DNA of 64,000 nucleotides, from positions 336,057,927 to 336,121,926 of the forward strand of contig NC_081414.1 in assembly GCF_030272615.1 (NCBI RefSeq). Direction: 5' to 3'. The notes under the pieces are model-generated. The model was given only the letters and a program-made list of their open reading frames with translations, made no database searches and had not been told where the DNA came from. A program made the translations under genes and the position numbers. Shown piece after piece: positions 21,521 to 32,276 of the stretch. Numbering within the stretch: the first letter of the stretch is position 1; every line of letters begins with the position of its first letter. The DNA comes from Cryptomeria japonica (lineage: Eukaryota; Streptophyta; Pinopsida; Cupressales; Cupressaceae).

Positions 21521-24514
21521 ATGGAACCTAATTTGAATAGCCTTTTTAACGAGGACATGGGTAATTCCTCTAATCCTCCTAATGATGAAGAAGCTCTCCA
21601 TGAGGTTTCTGTAGAACAACTTTCAAAATTGGATAACCAATTTGACGATTTTCACCAATGGATGTCTCGTGAGTATCCCGATAGTCAAGCTCTTCCTTTA
21701 ATTGAGGGTCTAAAACATATGCTTCAAAGTGATAAGAATGGAATTGATATTTTGCATGGTATTGCACACATCGTGGATTCGAATGTGATGCCTATGAAGA
21801 GTTGTGCCGAATCTTTAGGTTATACACAACCTCCTACACAAGTCAATCATTATGTTCCTTTAACAACTTCTATTGCTAGCATACCTACCTTTACATCAAA
21901 CATAATGGCTACTTCTATACAAGACATTCCCCCTGTGATCGCTAGTCATGGGGGCGATCCTCCCTCTTCTTCAATTAACCCTATTCCTTCATTTAATCTG
22001 ACTTCTTCATTCATTCCTTCAATGATTATTCCTATTACATCTTCACAAATGAACATGACGCAAGGGGGCAATTCATTCAACCATTCTATTCCTCCTTGTA
22101 GTGTTCCTCCTGTCCAATCATCTCCTATGACTAATTATCATATAGCCCCACCACCTTACTCTTTACCTTCTTTCAATAACATAACACCTCCATCTCAATC
22201 TAACACATCTAATATGAACTCTTCGACTGAAGCGACCATTAACAATCTTGCACAAACTGTCTCTTCTTTACAGCAACAAATTGCCTCTATGAATCAATAT
22301 AAGTTTAGTGTGCCCACATTTGATGTTGCGAGCCCACTTTCTCTTGATATTGTTCGAGCTATTCCCCCTAAACATGTTGAAATCCCGCATTTGGAGCTTT
22401 ATAATGGTAAAGGAGATCCTCTAACACATGTTAAGACTTTTCAAACAATCTGTACTGATTTTGCTTATGACCAAAGATTGCTTGCAAAACTATTTACTAG
22501 AACATTAAGAGACAAAGCCCTACAATGGTATTGCTCATTGCCTTCTTATTCTATTACTTCTTTCGAACAACTTGCAAATGCTTTCATTCAACAATTTCAA
22601 AACAATATAAGTCCTAAAGTTACTTTGATTGATTTAATGCATTGTAAACAAGGTGTTAAAGAAAAAGTGACTGATTTCATTGGTAGATATAAGCATTTGT
22701 ATGCTCAAATTTCTTTTCCAGTGCCTGACAATGATATTCAAAGAATCTTTATTTCTAATTTACAAAAAGATATTCGAGACAAACTTCTGTTTTCTGAGTT
22801 TACTTCTTTCCAACAGTTGTGTGCAACTCTTCACAATTATCAACTGACTATGAGTCAAATGGAACAATCACATCCTATGGCTCTGAGTGATAAGGGTGAT
22901 AGCAGTCAACAACCATTTGGGAAGTTTAAACCGAACAGAGATTCCATCAAATTCAATGAAAACATAATCAACAACAATGTGAATGCAGCATCAGGTGTGC
23001 CTCCTATTTCTAAATTTTTCAAGAAAGAAAGAAAGTATACTCCTTTGAATGAATCATTGCATAGTATTATGAATAAGTTATTGGAACAAAATGTGCTTAC
23101 TCTTCCTCCTATAAGCCAAATTGATCCTGCAAAGATTACTTCACCTTATTTTGATCACAAAGATTTTTGTCAATTTCATCGTCAGCCTGGACATGATACT
23201 GAAAAATGTTTTTCTTTAAAGGGTAAAATTCAAGATTTGATTGATAATAATACTATTTCTGTTTCTGGAGTGAATGATAAAGGCAATACATCTGTAGCTC
23301 ATCCTAACCAAAATCTTCAGATTTTCACTGATCCATTACCTTCTCATACCTCTAATGCGATTGATACTACTGATTCCTCTGTCTCACCTGATGATCTTGT
23401 GTCTATGACTCCGAATGTGATTAACTTTGTAGAGCAGCAAGAAAACCCTAAAGAACCTTCCATCACATTTGATTCCAGTGAAACTATCAAGGCACCTGAT
23501 GGTCCTTTATACATAGTTGCAAAAGTCAAGAATACACCTTGTCGTGGAGTGCTTATTGATCCTTCGTGCATGGTTAATGTTATTACTGAAGAATTTCTTT
23601 TTACTTTGCAATTGAATCAAGTGATCTATGACAAAACAGATGTGATTGTGAAACTATTTGATGCATTTTCTTCTCCTGCAATTGGTTCTATTACATTGCC
23701 TATTGAGGTCCATAACAAATCCCTTGATGTGAACTTTGCTATTATTCCATCTTCCGAACAATTTCGTGTGAAGCTTGGCTATCCTTGGCTATCTTCCATG
23801 AAAGCTATTGCTTCTCCTATTCATAAGTGTTTGAAATTTCCCCATAATGGTGAAGTTGTTACTGTCAATCATAGTCTCTTTAAACCAGCTGAAAGAACTT
23901 CTAGCATTCCTCTTGATTACTTTTGGCCTAAACAATTCCAATCTCTTCCTCCGCGAAGTGATCATCTTTTCAAATCTTATCAAAAGTGGAAAACAGATAT
24001 GATCCTATCTCTAAGTGAACCTAGAACACCTAAACTTGATATTCCTATCACTCTTGAGAAGGAAGTTCTTCCTTTGAAAGATAAAACTAATGTCTTTCCT
24101 CAAGAAGATTCCCAACCCATTCCTACGGATGTGACTATGTCTATGCCTAATAAACCTTCTAAGAGTAGACCTATACCTCCTCGTCATGATGGACTTGGTC
24201 TCCTTCCTAAACCAAATATTCCTCGTTTGTATGGAGCAGTCCCTCCTCCTTCTTTTTATAGAGAGAAGAGACCTTCTTCTTCTCCTATTATCCAGCCTAA
24301 GAGACCACAACCTAAACACCCAAGTGATAAGGATGAGAACATTCCTCCTCCTCAATCTTCTCCACTTCCTACTAAGACTAGACGAAATCGTTCTGCACAT
24401 GAACGCCGACGAAAGCGTCGTCTTAGGGCTCAAGCAGCTGCTTCTCAAACTTTGCAATCTCCAAAAAACACCTTCAACAAGCATTATTCCATTTTCTCCT
24501 CAGCCGACGATTGA
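21521..24514 (+). CDS. Gag with aspartic-protease-like domain, 997 codons
   Basis: The single intact large ORF of the window. Residues 1-280 are low-complexity Ser/Pro/Asn-rich. Residues about 283-450 form a retrotransposon gag domain (HLELYNGKGDPLTHVKTF, LRDKALQWYCSLP, SFEQLANAFIQQF, LMHCKQGVKEKVTDFIGRY). About 548-575 is a zinc-knuckle-like motif of Ty3 type (FCQFHRQPGHDTEKCFSLK). About 660-780 is a protease-like fold (PLYIVAKVKN, GVLIDPSCMVNVI, LGYPWL). A Pro-rich region and a very basic patch near 951-975 (RRNRSAHERRRKRRLRAQ) end it. No pol domains follow. The upstream frame is open to a TAG but its first codon corresponds to ATG in the outer copy and reads ATC here (21431), so 21521 is the first ATG. 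A conserved acidic tail continues in another frame to 24833. Structural role: particle protein. The protease triad Asp-Thr/Ser-Gly is Asp-Pro-Ser. Confidence 0.88.
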   Translation: MEPNLNSLFNEDMGNSSNPPNDEEALHEVSVEQLSKLDNQFDDFHQWMSREYPDSQALPLIEGLKHMLQSDKNGIDILHGIAHIVDSNVMPMKSCAESLGYTQPPTQVNHYVPLTTSIASIPTFTSNIMATSIQDIPPVIASHGGDPPSSSINPIPSFNLTSSFIPSMIIPITSSQMNMTQGGNSFNHSIPPCSVPPVQSSPMTNYHIAPPPYSLPSFNNITPPSQSNTSNMNSSTEATINNLAQTVSSLQQQIASMNQYKFSVPTFDVASPLSLDIVRAIPPKHVEIPHLELYNGKGDPLTHVKTFQTICTDFAYDQRLLAKLFTRTLRDKALQWYCSLPSYSITSFEQLANAFIQQFQNNISPKVTLIDLMHCKQGVKEKVTDFIGRYKHLYAQISFPVPDNDIQRIFISNLQKDIRDKLLFSEFTSFQQLCATLHNYQLTMSQMEQSHPMALSDKGDSSQQPFGKFKPNRDSIKFNENIINNNVNAASGVPPISKFFKKERKYTPLNESLHSIMNKLLEQNVLTLPPISQIDPAKITSPYFDHKDFCQFHRQPGHDTEKCFSLKGKIQDLIDNNTISVSGVNDKGNTSVAHPNQNLQIFTDPLPSHTSNAIDTTDSSVSPDDLVSMTPNVINFVEQQENPKEPSITFDSSETIKAPDGPLYIVAKVKNTPCRGVLIDPSCMVNVITEEFLFTLQLNQVIYDKTDVIVKLFDAFSSPAIGSITLPIEVHNKSLDVNFAIIPSSEQFRVKLGYPWLSSMKAIASPIHKCLKFPHNGEVVTVNHSLFKPAERTSSIPLDYFWPKQFQSLPPRSDHLFKSYQKWKTDMILSLSEPRTPKLDIPITLEKEVLPLKDKTNVFPQEDSQPIPTDVTMSMPNKPSKSRPIPPRHDGLGLLPKPNIPRLYGAVPPPSFYREKRPSSSPIIQPKRPQPKHPSDKDENIPPPQSSPLPTKTRRNRSAHERRRKRRLRAQAAASQTLQSPKNTFNKHYSIFSSADD

Positions 24515-24833
24515 GCCGAAATCTCCTAAACATAAGATGCATGATGGTCTTGATCCTGTGCGAATTAAAGATCCTATTTTTATAAATCTTGATGATGCTA
24601 TAGATGAAAATGTTATTCATGATGAAAATGTTACTCCTTTTGCTTCTGATAGTGAATATGAACTTGTTGATATTGATAACCATTTATCTAATGAATTTTC
24701 TAAAGCACTTATCCTAGCTCCTAGACAAGAACAATGTGGCTCGGAACATGAACATAGCCCTTGTTTGGATCTTGTGATAGCTCCATCTGCTGTGTTAAAT
24801 GTTCCTCCTCTAACGTGTTCCCTGCCTTCCTGA
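24515..24833 (+). pseudogene. Acidic C-terminal tail of inner gag, out of frame
   Basis: In the frame +1 to gag, a reading open from 24186 carries KSPKHKMHDGLDPVRIKDPIFINLDD..ASDSEYELVDIDNHLSNEFSKALILAPR..HEHSPCLDLVIAPS and stops at 24833. The outer copy has the same tail (18461-18111), also out of frame with its gag part. Either both copies carry independent indels, or the tail is expressed by frameshifting or splicing; the shifts differ in direction, which favours indels. Confidence 0.6.
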
Positions 24834-25612
24834 AACATTGATCAGCAAGATCGGGGGGTAGATGACGTGCTAGACTAGTTACATTAGCATAGCAGATTCT
24901 CTCCTCCTCTCTTGTGTTACTTCTTCTATATGTTATTCTCATTCTTCTATTTGTTGTCCTTGGTGTTGTCTACTTGAGGACGATGCAAAGCATTGAGATC
25001 TCTCGATCTCTCTCATGTTGACTCAAAAGACACATGTGTTCCCTTCTTCTAGGTGACCTTCCTTGATTGGGGAATGAAGAACAATTATGCATACATACAT
25101 ATGATATACATGAATTATCATACAACATACTGACTCTGAGGAAAGTGAAGTTACCTTGTGCTTTGTGTTTTGTGTCTATTATCCTTGGGTTTATCTCACA
25201 CTTGGGGGCTAAATCCTTGTGATAACGTGCTCCTTTCCCTTTTTCATTTTCTTATATGTATCACTACCATAAAGCAATCACCCCCGGTGAGGCGTGTGCG
25301 ATCGCTTTAACGTAGGGGGGCATACATCCCATTCATATCTTTTCAAGATACTTGAAAATTTCTTGGCAAATTTAGCTTTGCCTTGAAAATTTTTGATATC
25401 TTTCTTGCATGACTCATAGTGAGGGAACCTTACTACTGACAGTCATGGTTCTCCCTCGTGATCTTCCCTTTTACTTTGTCAATCGAAGTCGTAAGATCCT
25501 TAGTCCACTGGGGGCTTGGTGTGTCTTGCCTCCTTGAAAGTCTTTCAATATTGTTTCCTTGTACTTTACCGGAAGTATGAGCATACATACTCCCGCTAAA
25601 GTGGGGGCTAAA
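24834..25612 (+). other. 3' untranslated region and polypurine tract of inner element
   Basis: Non-coding. Ends AAAGTGGGGGCTAAA (25598-25612) directly against the 3' LTR, a good polypurine tract. Phrases such as CACTTGGGGGCTAAAT and GCAATCACCCCCGGTGAGGCG near 25200-25300 are echoed in the outer element at 17700-17800. Confidence 0.75.
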
Positions 25613-26835
25613 TGTAGCGTCCTAAAATTGCGACACTTGCAATTTTGACTGCATTTCGGTCTTCACGATGGCGACGCAACACGCAACCTGAATGGAGACC
25701 CCGAAACCTGATTACGACACTGAAAACTGCATTTTTCAAGCACCCTGGCCTGAACCTCCTTACACCCTGCTATCCCGGGAGGTGGGACCAGAGCGCCCAG
25801 TGCCCTGGACCTTCAGGACCAGGGCGCCCAGCGCCCTGGTCCCTGGGTCCTATTTTGGGCCCGGTCTCCTTTGGACTTCGGGTCTTTTTGTTTGCAATTT
25901 GGAAAATAAACTTTCCTGGTCGGCCTAAGGTCGGGAAAATTAGTTTATAAGCCCTAAATGACAAGTATATAAACTACATTTTCCTCTTTCATTCGATATG
26001 ATGGAAAAGGCATGGAAACTATACTCAAGCATTCAAACATTCAAGCATTCCTTCAAGCAATTGATCATTTCAAGTCTCCATTCAAGGCTAAGTGTTGCAT
26101 TCAAGACAAGGATTCAACCATTGAAGAGGAGATCACATACTACATACTACAACAACATACAACATCTATACCTTCGCACATAAGGATACAAACATCCTTA
26201 GAACAAGGTATTAGTACTTGTTTTACATTACAGACATTTACATTTACAGCACTTGCTCATTTCTTGGTTAATTCCAAAACCGGGGTTTGACCTAAAGGCA
26301 AACCCCTAATCCCTAACCCCCCAATCGTCTTCGCTTTTCTGTGTGTAGGTTGCAGGTACGCGACTGAAATTGAAGATCTGGAATCCTTGTGCAGAGACGA
26401 ACAGATCCCCCTTCGTTTCGCGGATTTTTCGGAGGACCGTGGCATCGGGCGCCATCGTCCAGACAACTTTTGCTCAAATTTGCAGGACAGCGCCGTATCA
26501 ACATTTTACTGTTAATTCCAGGTCCGCAGCTTCATCCTATATCCCTATCTCAGTTTATAAGCGAATCTTTGTCACTTTCTATGCATTCTTAGCTTAATTC
26601 TTCTATTAACATTCTTTACAAAAGAGGGTAGCCTTTCTTTCTTAACCCTTGAAACACATTTAGCATCCAATCTTGCATTGTGTGGGATTGGATCTTGTGG
26701 GTTTCAACCCCTCTTTTGAATGTAAAGTCTCTCCCCTAAGTGAAAACCATCAACCCTAGTGAATCTCCCTTCTCTCTCCTTGGAGTTGGAAGAGGGGAGA
26801 GCAACTAGGGTTTGATCACGATTTTCCGCTTTACA
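25613..26835 (+). repeat. 3' LTR of inner element
   Basis: 1223 bases, about 98% identical by eye to 19040-20261, same TGTA...TACA ends, TATATAA at 25966-25972, followed by the duplicated target ATAAG at 26836-26840. Confidence 0.95.
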
Positions 26836-26840
26836 ATAAG

Positions 26841-29403
26841 ATTGAAAAAGAGCATCGCTCCTTGATGGAAGAGATTGAAATTGTTTAGGCCAAAAAAGAT
26901 CAACAGGAACACCAGGGCTTCTTTCAAATGGACGAAATAAGCTATGGTTCATGGTTATGATTTCTCCGCTGTGAGAAAATTTAAGACACTTGTGGATTGG
27001 AGAATAAATAGCCTTCATGGAAGATAGCCAAGGATAGCCCAACTTCACACGGAATTTCTCTGCAGATGGTATGATAACAAAGTCAACATCCATGGATTTA
27101 GCATGAACTTCAATAGGAAGGGTGATAGATCCAATGGTAGGACAGGAGAAGCCATTAAATAACTTAACAATCACATTAGAAGCATCATATAGTCATTTAT
27201 ACAACTGTAAAGTGAAAAGATACTCTTTAGTTGTGATATTAACCATGCAAGAGGGATCAATTAGGGCACCACGGCAAGGGATGTCCTTAACCTTTGCAAC
27301 TATGTATAAAGGGCCATCGGGTGATCTAATGGTCTCACTAGGGTAAAATGTAATACAAGGATCCTTAGGCATATCCTATGTTTCAACCATGTTAACCAAG
27401 TTTGGAGCCATAGAAGTGAATTCTTCAGAAGAGAGAATTAGGCACAATCTCAATAACTTTAGAGGTATGAAATGGCAAGGGATCAGTGAAAACCTTAAGA
27501 TTTTGATTAGGAGGAGCTACTGATTTATTCCTTGTATCATTCACACCTGCCACAGATATAGTATTATTATCAATCAAGTCTTGATTCTTATTATTCAATG
27601 CAAAACATTTCTCAGTATCATGACGAGGTTGACGATGAAATTGGCAAAAAGAATTGTTATCAAAATAAGGGGATGCAAGTTTAGAAGGATCAATTTGTTT
27701 TATAGGATAAAGTTTGATAACATTTATGTGCAACAACTAAGACACAATACTATGTAAATATTCATTCAAAGGAGTGAAATGTCTTTCTCTTTGGAAATTT
27801 TTTGAAATAGAAGGCACACATGTTGTAGCATTCATATTGTTGTTGTCGATTGGATTATTAAACTTGATGAAGCTTTTTGTTGGTTTTAACTTCGCAAACA
27901 GTTGTTGAACACTCTCCCCCTTATCACTCAGAGCCATACGAGTGAATTGCTCCATTTGACTCACAACTAGTTGATAATTATGGAGTGTTGTGCACAACTA
28001 CGGAAAGGAAGTAAACTCAAACAAAAGAAGCATTTCCTTGATATCTTTTTATAAATTAGAAATGAAAATTCTTTGAATATCATTATCAGGTACATAAAAA
28101 GAAATTTGAGCACATAAATGCTTATATCTAGCAATGAAATCAGTCACTTTTTCTTTAACACCTTCTTTACAATGCATTAAATCAGTCAATGTGATTTTAG
28201 GGCCAATGTTGTTTTGAAATTGTTGGATGAAAGAATTTGCCAATTGTTGAAAGGAAGTGATAGAATAAGAAGGCAAAGAGAAATACCATTGTAAAGCCTT
28301 ATCTCTTAGTGTTCTTGTAAACAAATTTGTAAGCAATCTTTGATCATAAGAAAAATCAGTACACAAGGTTTGAAATGTTTTGATACGCATAAGAGGATCA
28401 CCTCTTCCATTATAGAGTTCCAATTGAGGGATCTCAACCTTTTTAGGTGGCACGACTTTAACAATATCAAGAGAAAGTGGGCTCGCAACATCAAAGGTGG
28501 ATACACTAAACTTGGATTGACTCATAGAAGCAATTTGTTATTGTAAGGAAGACACTGTTTGAGCAAGATTGTTAATTGTCACTTCGGTAGAGGAATTGAT
28601 GTTAGACATAGGTGATTGGGAAAGTGGTGTGATGTTATTGAAAGAAGGCATGAACTGAGAATAAGGTGGTGGGACATTATGGTAAGTAGGCATGGGTGAT
28701 GATTGGGTAGGAAAAGGGACACTTAAAGGAGGAATAAATTTTTTGAAGGAATTGTCCCCTTGTATCATACTGATTGGTTGAGGAATAATAGGAATATCCA
28801 TGGAAGACATAGGTAACGATGGAGGATTAAATGAAGAAGAGGGATTGCCCCAATGACCTGTGGTTGTAGGAATGACATTTTGAGTTGAAGTAGCCATGAT
28901 GTTGGATGTGAAAGTAAGAATACTAGTCATAGGAGTAATCAAAGGAATTGAAGGATTGACTTGTATTGAAGGTTGTGAATAACCTAGGGTTTCGACACAA
29001 CTCTTAATAGGCATGACATTAGAATCAACAATATGTGAAATTCCACACAATATATCAATTCCATTCTTATCACTTTGAATCATGCGCTTAAGGCCTTCAA
29101 TTAATGGAAGAGCTTCACTATTAGGGTATTATTGGGACATCCATTGTTCAAAGTTATCAAATTGATTGTCTAATATGGAAAGTTGATCTAAAGAAACCCT
29201 AGTTAAAGATTATTCTTCATTGAGGGATTCATCAATGAGTGAATAGGCACATGATTAGGATGGGATGAATTAGCATGATCCTCATTAGAGAAGTCACCCA
29301 AATTAGGCTCCATCTCCTCGGTAATTAAACCTTGAGATGCCTTTACTCTAATGCTTCGTCTAACGGGGATAGGATAGGTAGGACTAATAGTGGTAAAACT
29401 CAT
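26841..29403 (-). pseudogene. Outer element: 5' part of gag/protease-like ORF
   Basis: Reading leftwards from ATG at 29403 (MSFTTISPTYPIPVRRSIR). The order follows the inner ORF: Ser/Pro-rich region (29083-28538), gag domain (28525-28049: LELYNGRGDPLMRIKTFQ, LRDKALQWYFSLP, LMHCKEGVKEKVTDF), zinc-knuckle-like FCQFHRQPRHDTEKCF (about 27650), protease-like ALIDPSCMVN (about 27245), LGYPWLSSMKAI and LFWPKQFQSLPSRSD. Stops and shifts separate these parts. The second glycine-like position of the knuckle is Arg here. It continues at 19034 after the inner insertion. Confidence 0.85.
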
Positions 29404-30499
29404 GCACTAGAGGGAAAATTTGAATTTTGAAATGAGGAACCAAGCTTACAAAATTGAGTAATGCAAAATTTAAGAAAATAATGATTATACAATTTGAACT
29501 TTGTTAGAAGAAGAGGATAACACAATTTCCAAAAATGAAAGGAAATTGAAATTTTAAAATTAGGGCCAAGGGAATGCCACCTAATTTTAAAATCAGGGCA
29601 GACTATAACTAACCTCTTAATTTTAAAAAATTTCTTGAAAGTTGAAATGTTGAATTTTGAAGGTATTTCCAATTCTAGAGAGATAAAAAATCGATAAAAT
29701 CAGCCAATCTTCTGGATTTAGGCTAGTAAATACAGTCATAACAACCTCCCAAAATTTCAGGAAAAAAGTCGAGGACCGTGGTGGGAATGCACATAGTCTA
29801 ACGAACTTTTTTCAAAATTTTCAAGGATGGATATTACGATGATTTTATAACTAACCCCCCAAAATTGGCAAATTTTACGATCTCTAGATGGGCAAAATGA
29901 AGGCGCAAATGTAAAGATAGCACCCTATTACGGTTTTGAAGAAAAAGGGATTGAATTGCAATTTTAAAAAAGGTCAAACCTAATGGATAGGGACACCTTG
30001 GAAAGTGTTTAGAAATCTGAATTGAAATGAAATTGATTTGAAATTTGCGCAAAATCTAATTAAATTTGAAAATTTGGGTTTTATGACCTAACCACTTAAT
30101 TTTAAAATTTAAATTTTGGGAAAAGGAGGGGAAATTGAAAATTTGAATTGTAAGAATGAAGACAAATCTGAGAACAATCAGAAATCTGAAAATTAAATGG
30201 AAATCCAATTTTTGCACAAGTTCAATATGATTTTTGAAAATTAGGGTTTTAACAAGTAACCTCCTAATTTTGTAAATTTTATTTCCAAATTGAACAAGAC
30301 AAGGATGAAATTGAATTTGACAAACAAAACAATTTTCAGATCTAAGATAACCATAAGCAATTTTTACAAATTACAAGTTCAATTTTAACTAAGGTTTTTA
30401 ATGATTTAACCACTAAGTTTGTAGAAATTTGAAACTTATAAATAAAAAATATGCAATTTTGTTCAAAGGAAAGCATGCAAGATGTCAAATTCACCAAAA
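29404..30499 (-). other. Leader of outer element
   Basis: Non-coding AT-rich leader homologous to the inner leader: the rc of AATCAGCCAATCTTCTGGATTTA near 29700 and a decayed AGGACCGTGG stretch near 29770 mark the shared blocks. TTTTGGTGAATTTGACATC at 30499-30481 (minus) is the primer-site position. Confidence 0.7.
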
Positions 30500-31714
30500 T
30501 GTAAGGGTGGAAAAATGGTGAATGATAGATCAAGAGGAAAACTACCCTTTCTCTCAAAGGGAAATGAGAGTCTCACTGTTGATGACCCTTCAAACACTTT
30601 TCACCATGTTACATTTGGAAGAGGAGAGGATAATTCACTAGATTCAATCTTTCCACACGAAGATGGTAGATTGAATTCTAAATGAATTGGGAATATTAAG
30701 TCGATCCACTCTTCCTTGTTTCAAATGGAAAGGAATTGATTAAATTATGTAATACAAAAGTGACAAAGAACTAATTATAACTTGAGATCGGAATATGGGA
30801 TGAAGTTGTGCACCTAGATCTGGCAGTAATATGTCGAGACGAAGTCGCCTTGCAAATTTGAGAAAAAGTTGTCTGGACCGTGGCTGGAATGTACACAGTC
30901 CTCCAAAAAATCTGTGAAACGAAAAAAAAATTTCTACCTCTATAAATGGAGCCCGAATTTGAAAGTACAACTGTGCACCTACAACCTGCACACAGAAAAG
31001 AGAGGAAAATGGGTTGGGATTGGGGTTTTGCCTTTAGGTCAAACCCCAATTTTGGAATTAACCAATTAATGAAAGAAAGTATTGCAAGTAGATGTAAATG
31101 AAAGACTGAATTATAAATCACGTCAATGGAGGTTGTGATAGCAATGTTGATAGAAGTGCTTGTGTGGAATTGAATGTTGAAATCAATCTTCTCTTCAATG
31201 GTTGAATCCTTGACTTGAATGCAACACTTAGCCTTGAAGGGAGACTTGAGAATGCTCAATGTTAGAAAGGGATGCTTGAATGCTCTTGAATGCTTGATCG
31301 CTCATGCAACTTGAACTTACCCAACTGCAATTTTTTAAAATCTTATGCAAATGAGAGGACAAATGCCCCTTAAATACATGTTAGTGGATTTGATTTTCAT
31401 CACAGGCCGACATCGGGGGAGTTTCCCACCTGATGCACAACCAACAATGCAACCCTAGGAAGGGTCCTACCCCAAAATAGGGTAGGGACAGGGGCATCAA
31501 GCCCCTATCCAAGAGGGGACAATGGCCACATGCCCCTAAACTACCCCTTTCTCCAAGGAAGAGTGTGGACAGGGTGATGCAGAGGCCAAGGAAGAAGTTA
31601 TTTCTGAGGGTTGAGCAATCTCTAGTCTCCGATCAGGCTAGAGGATTGTACTCACATGCGTGAGGACCCTAATGCAATCAAAAATTGCTAGGGTTGCAAT
31701 TTTATGACACTACA
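30500..31714 (-). repeat. 5' LTR of outer element
   Basis: 1215 bases, homologous to 16149-17378. Begins TGTAGTGTCATAAAATTGC on the minus strand and ends CCACCCTTACA. Flanked on the right by the duplicated target GAAGG (31715-31719). The GC-rich word block lies at about 31462-31545. Confidence 0.92.
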
Positions 31715-31719
31715 GAAGG

Positions 31720-31860
31720 TTTCAACTCACGTAAGATAACACTTCTTCTATAGATCACTTTCTCTGCAACTGGATCCCAAAGCTTGTACCCCTTCATACA
31801 GACACCATAGTCGATGAAGATGGGTGATCATATGGATCTATGTCGCATTTTAGGCTAACA
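31720..31860 (-). pseudogene. Ty1/copia integrase C-terminal fragment
   Basis: Minus-strand reading FIDYGVCMKGYKLWDPVAEKVIYRRSVIFRELK matches the conserved end of copia integrase (GYRLWDP..RKVI.SRDV.F.E). It joins at GAAGG to the copia linker and reverse transcriptase at 16143-15340; the outer LTR element separates the halves. The 5' side is lost beyond about 31860. Confidence 0.8.
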
Positions 31861-31864
31861 ATGC

Positions 31865-32122
31865 CTATTCCAGCTGGAAGGGTTCTAGTCGGAAGCGTTC
31901 CATCCAGAAGTGTTCTGGCCTGACCAATTTGGCCCCATCCAGCAGCCACATTGTGCTCTCATGGCAAGGGGTTTCTAAGCGAAACCATTCCAGCCGGAAA
32001 CCCCTTGCCCTATATAGGTGCTGAAATCCACCCAAGCCACTCATTTTACATTGAGCGGCTTGGAGTTAAGTAGAACGGCACAAAAAGTCTTAGAGATCTG
32101 TCCAGAAGGGTTTCGGTGGTAA
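31865..32122 (+). promoter_or_regulatory. Promoter-like block with iterated CCAGCCGGAA words and 5' splice site
   Basis: Words of one type recur: CCAGCTGGAAGGGTTC, AGTCGGAAGCGTTCC, ATCCAGAAGTGTTCTGG, CCAGCCGGAAACCCC and TCCAGAAGGGTTTCGG. TATATAGG sits at 32011 with a plausible start region downstream, and GGTG|GTAAGTACC at about 32120 is a strong donor. This would fit a promoter with a 5' untranslated exon reading into element B, perhaps for the accessory gene; the link is inference. Confidence 0.5.
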
Positions 32123-32276
32123 GTACCTTTTTTATTTTATTTTTAAATGTATTTATTTTAACATATTAATTTATATTGTTTTTATTTAAAATCATTTTTA
32201 ATAGAAAATTAGTTTTTTTAAGTTTTTAAAAAAAAAAATTATATATTATATCATATTAGTTTAGAATATTAGAAAA

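Larger units (their letters stand above)
19040..26835 (+). mobile_element. Inner gag-only LTR retrotransposon, 7796 bp, target duplication ATAAG
   Basis: LTRs at 19040-20261 and 25613-26835 begin TGTAGCGTCC and end CCGCTTTACA. ATAAG flanks both sides (19035-19039, 26836-26840). Between them are a primer-site-like sequence, a 1.26-kb leader, one long ORF (21521-24514) and a purine tract. There is no pol-sized coding space showing reverse transcriptase or integrase. The LTRs differ at some twenty positions by eye (about 98% identity), mostly C/T changes. With pol missing it would need enzymes supplied by another element, as in the non-autonomous TR-GAG class. Confidence 0.95.
16149..31714 (-). 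mobile_element. Outer gag-only LTR retrotransposon (carries a nested relative)
   Basis: Two LTRs starting TGTA and ending in TACA on the minus strand (5' LTR 31714-30500, 3' LTR 17378-16149) are flanked by the 5-bp duplication GAAGG at 16144-16148 and 31715-31719. Internal sequence shows a leader (30499-29404), gag/protease-like coding remnants and a purine tract next to the 3' LTR. No reverse transcriptase, RNase H or integrase is visible. It inserted into a copia pol gene and was later hit at 19035-19039 by the inner element. By eye its LTRs differ more than those of the inner element, as expected for the older insertion. Confidence 0.92.
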
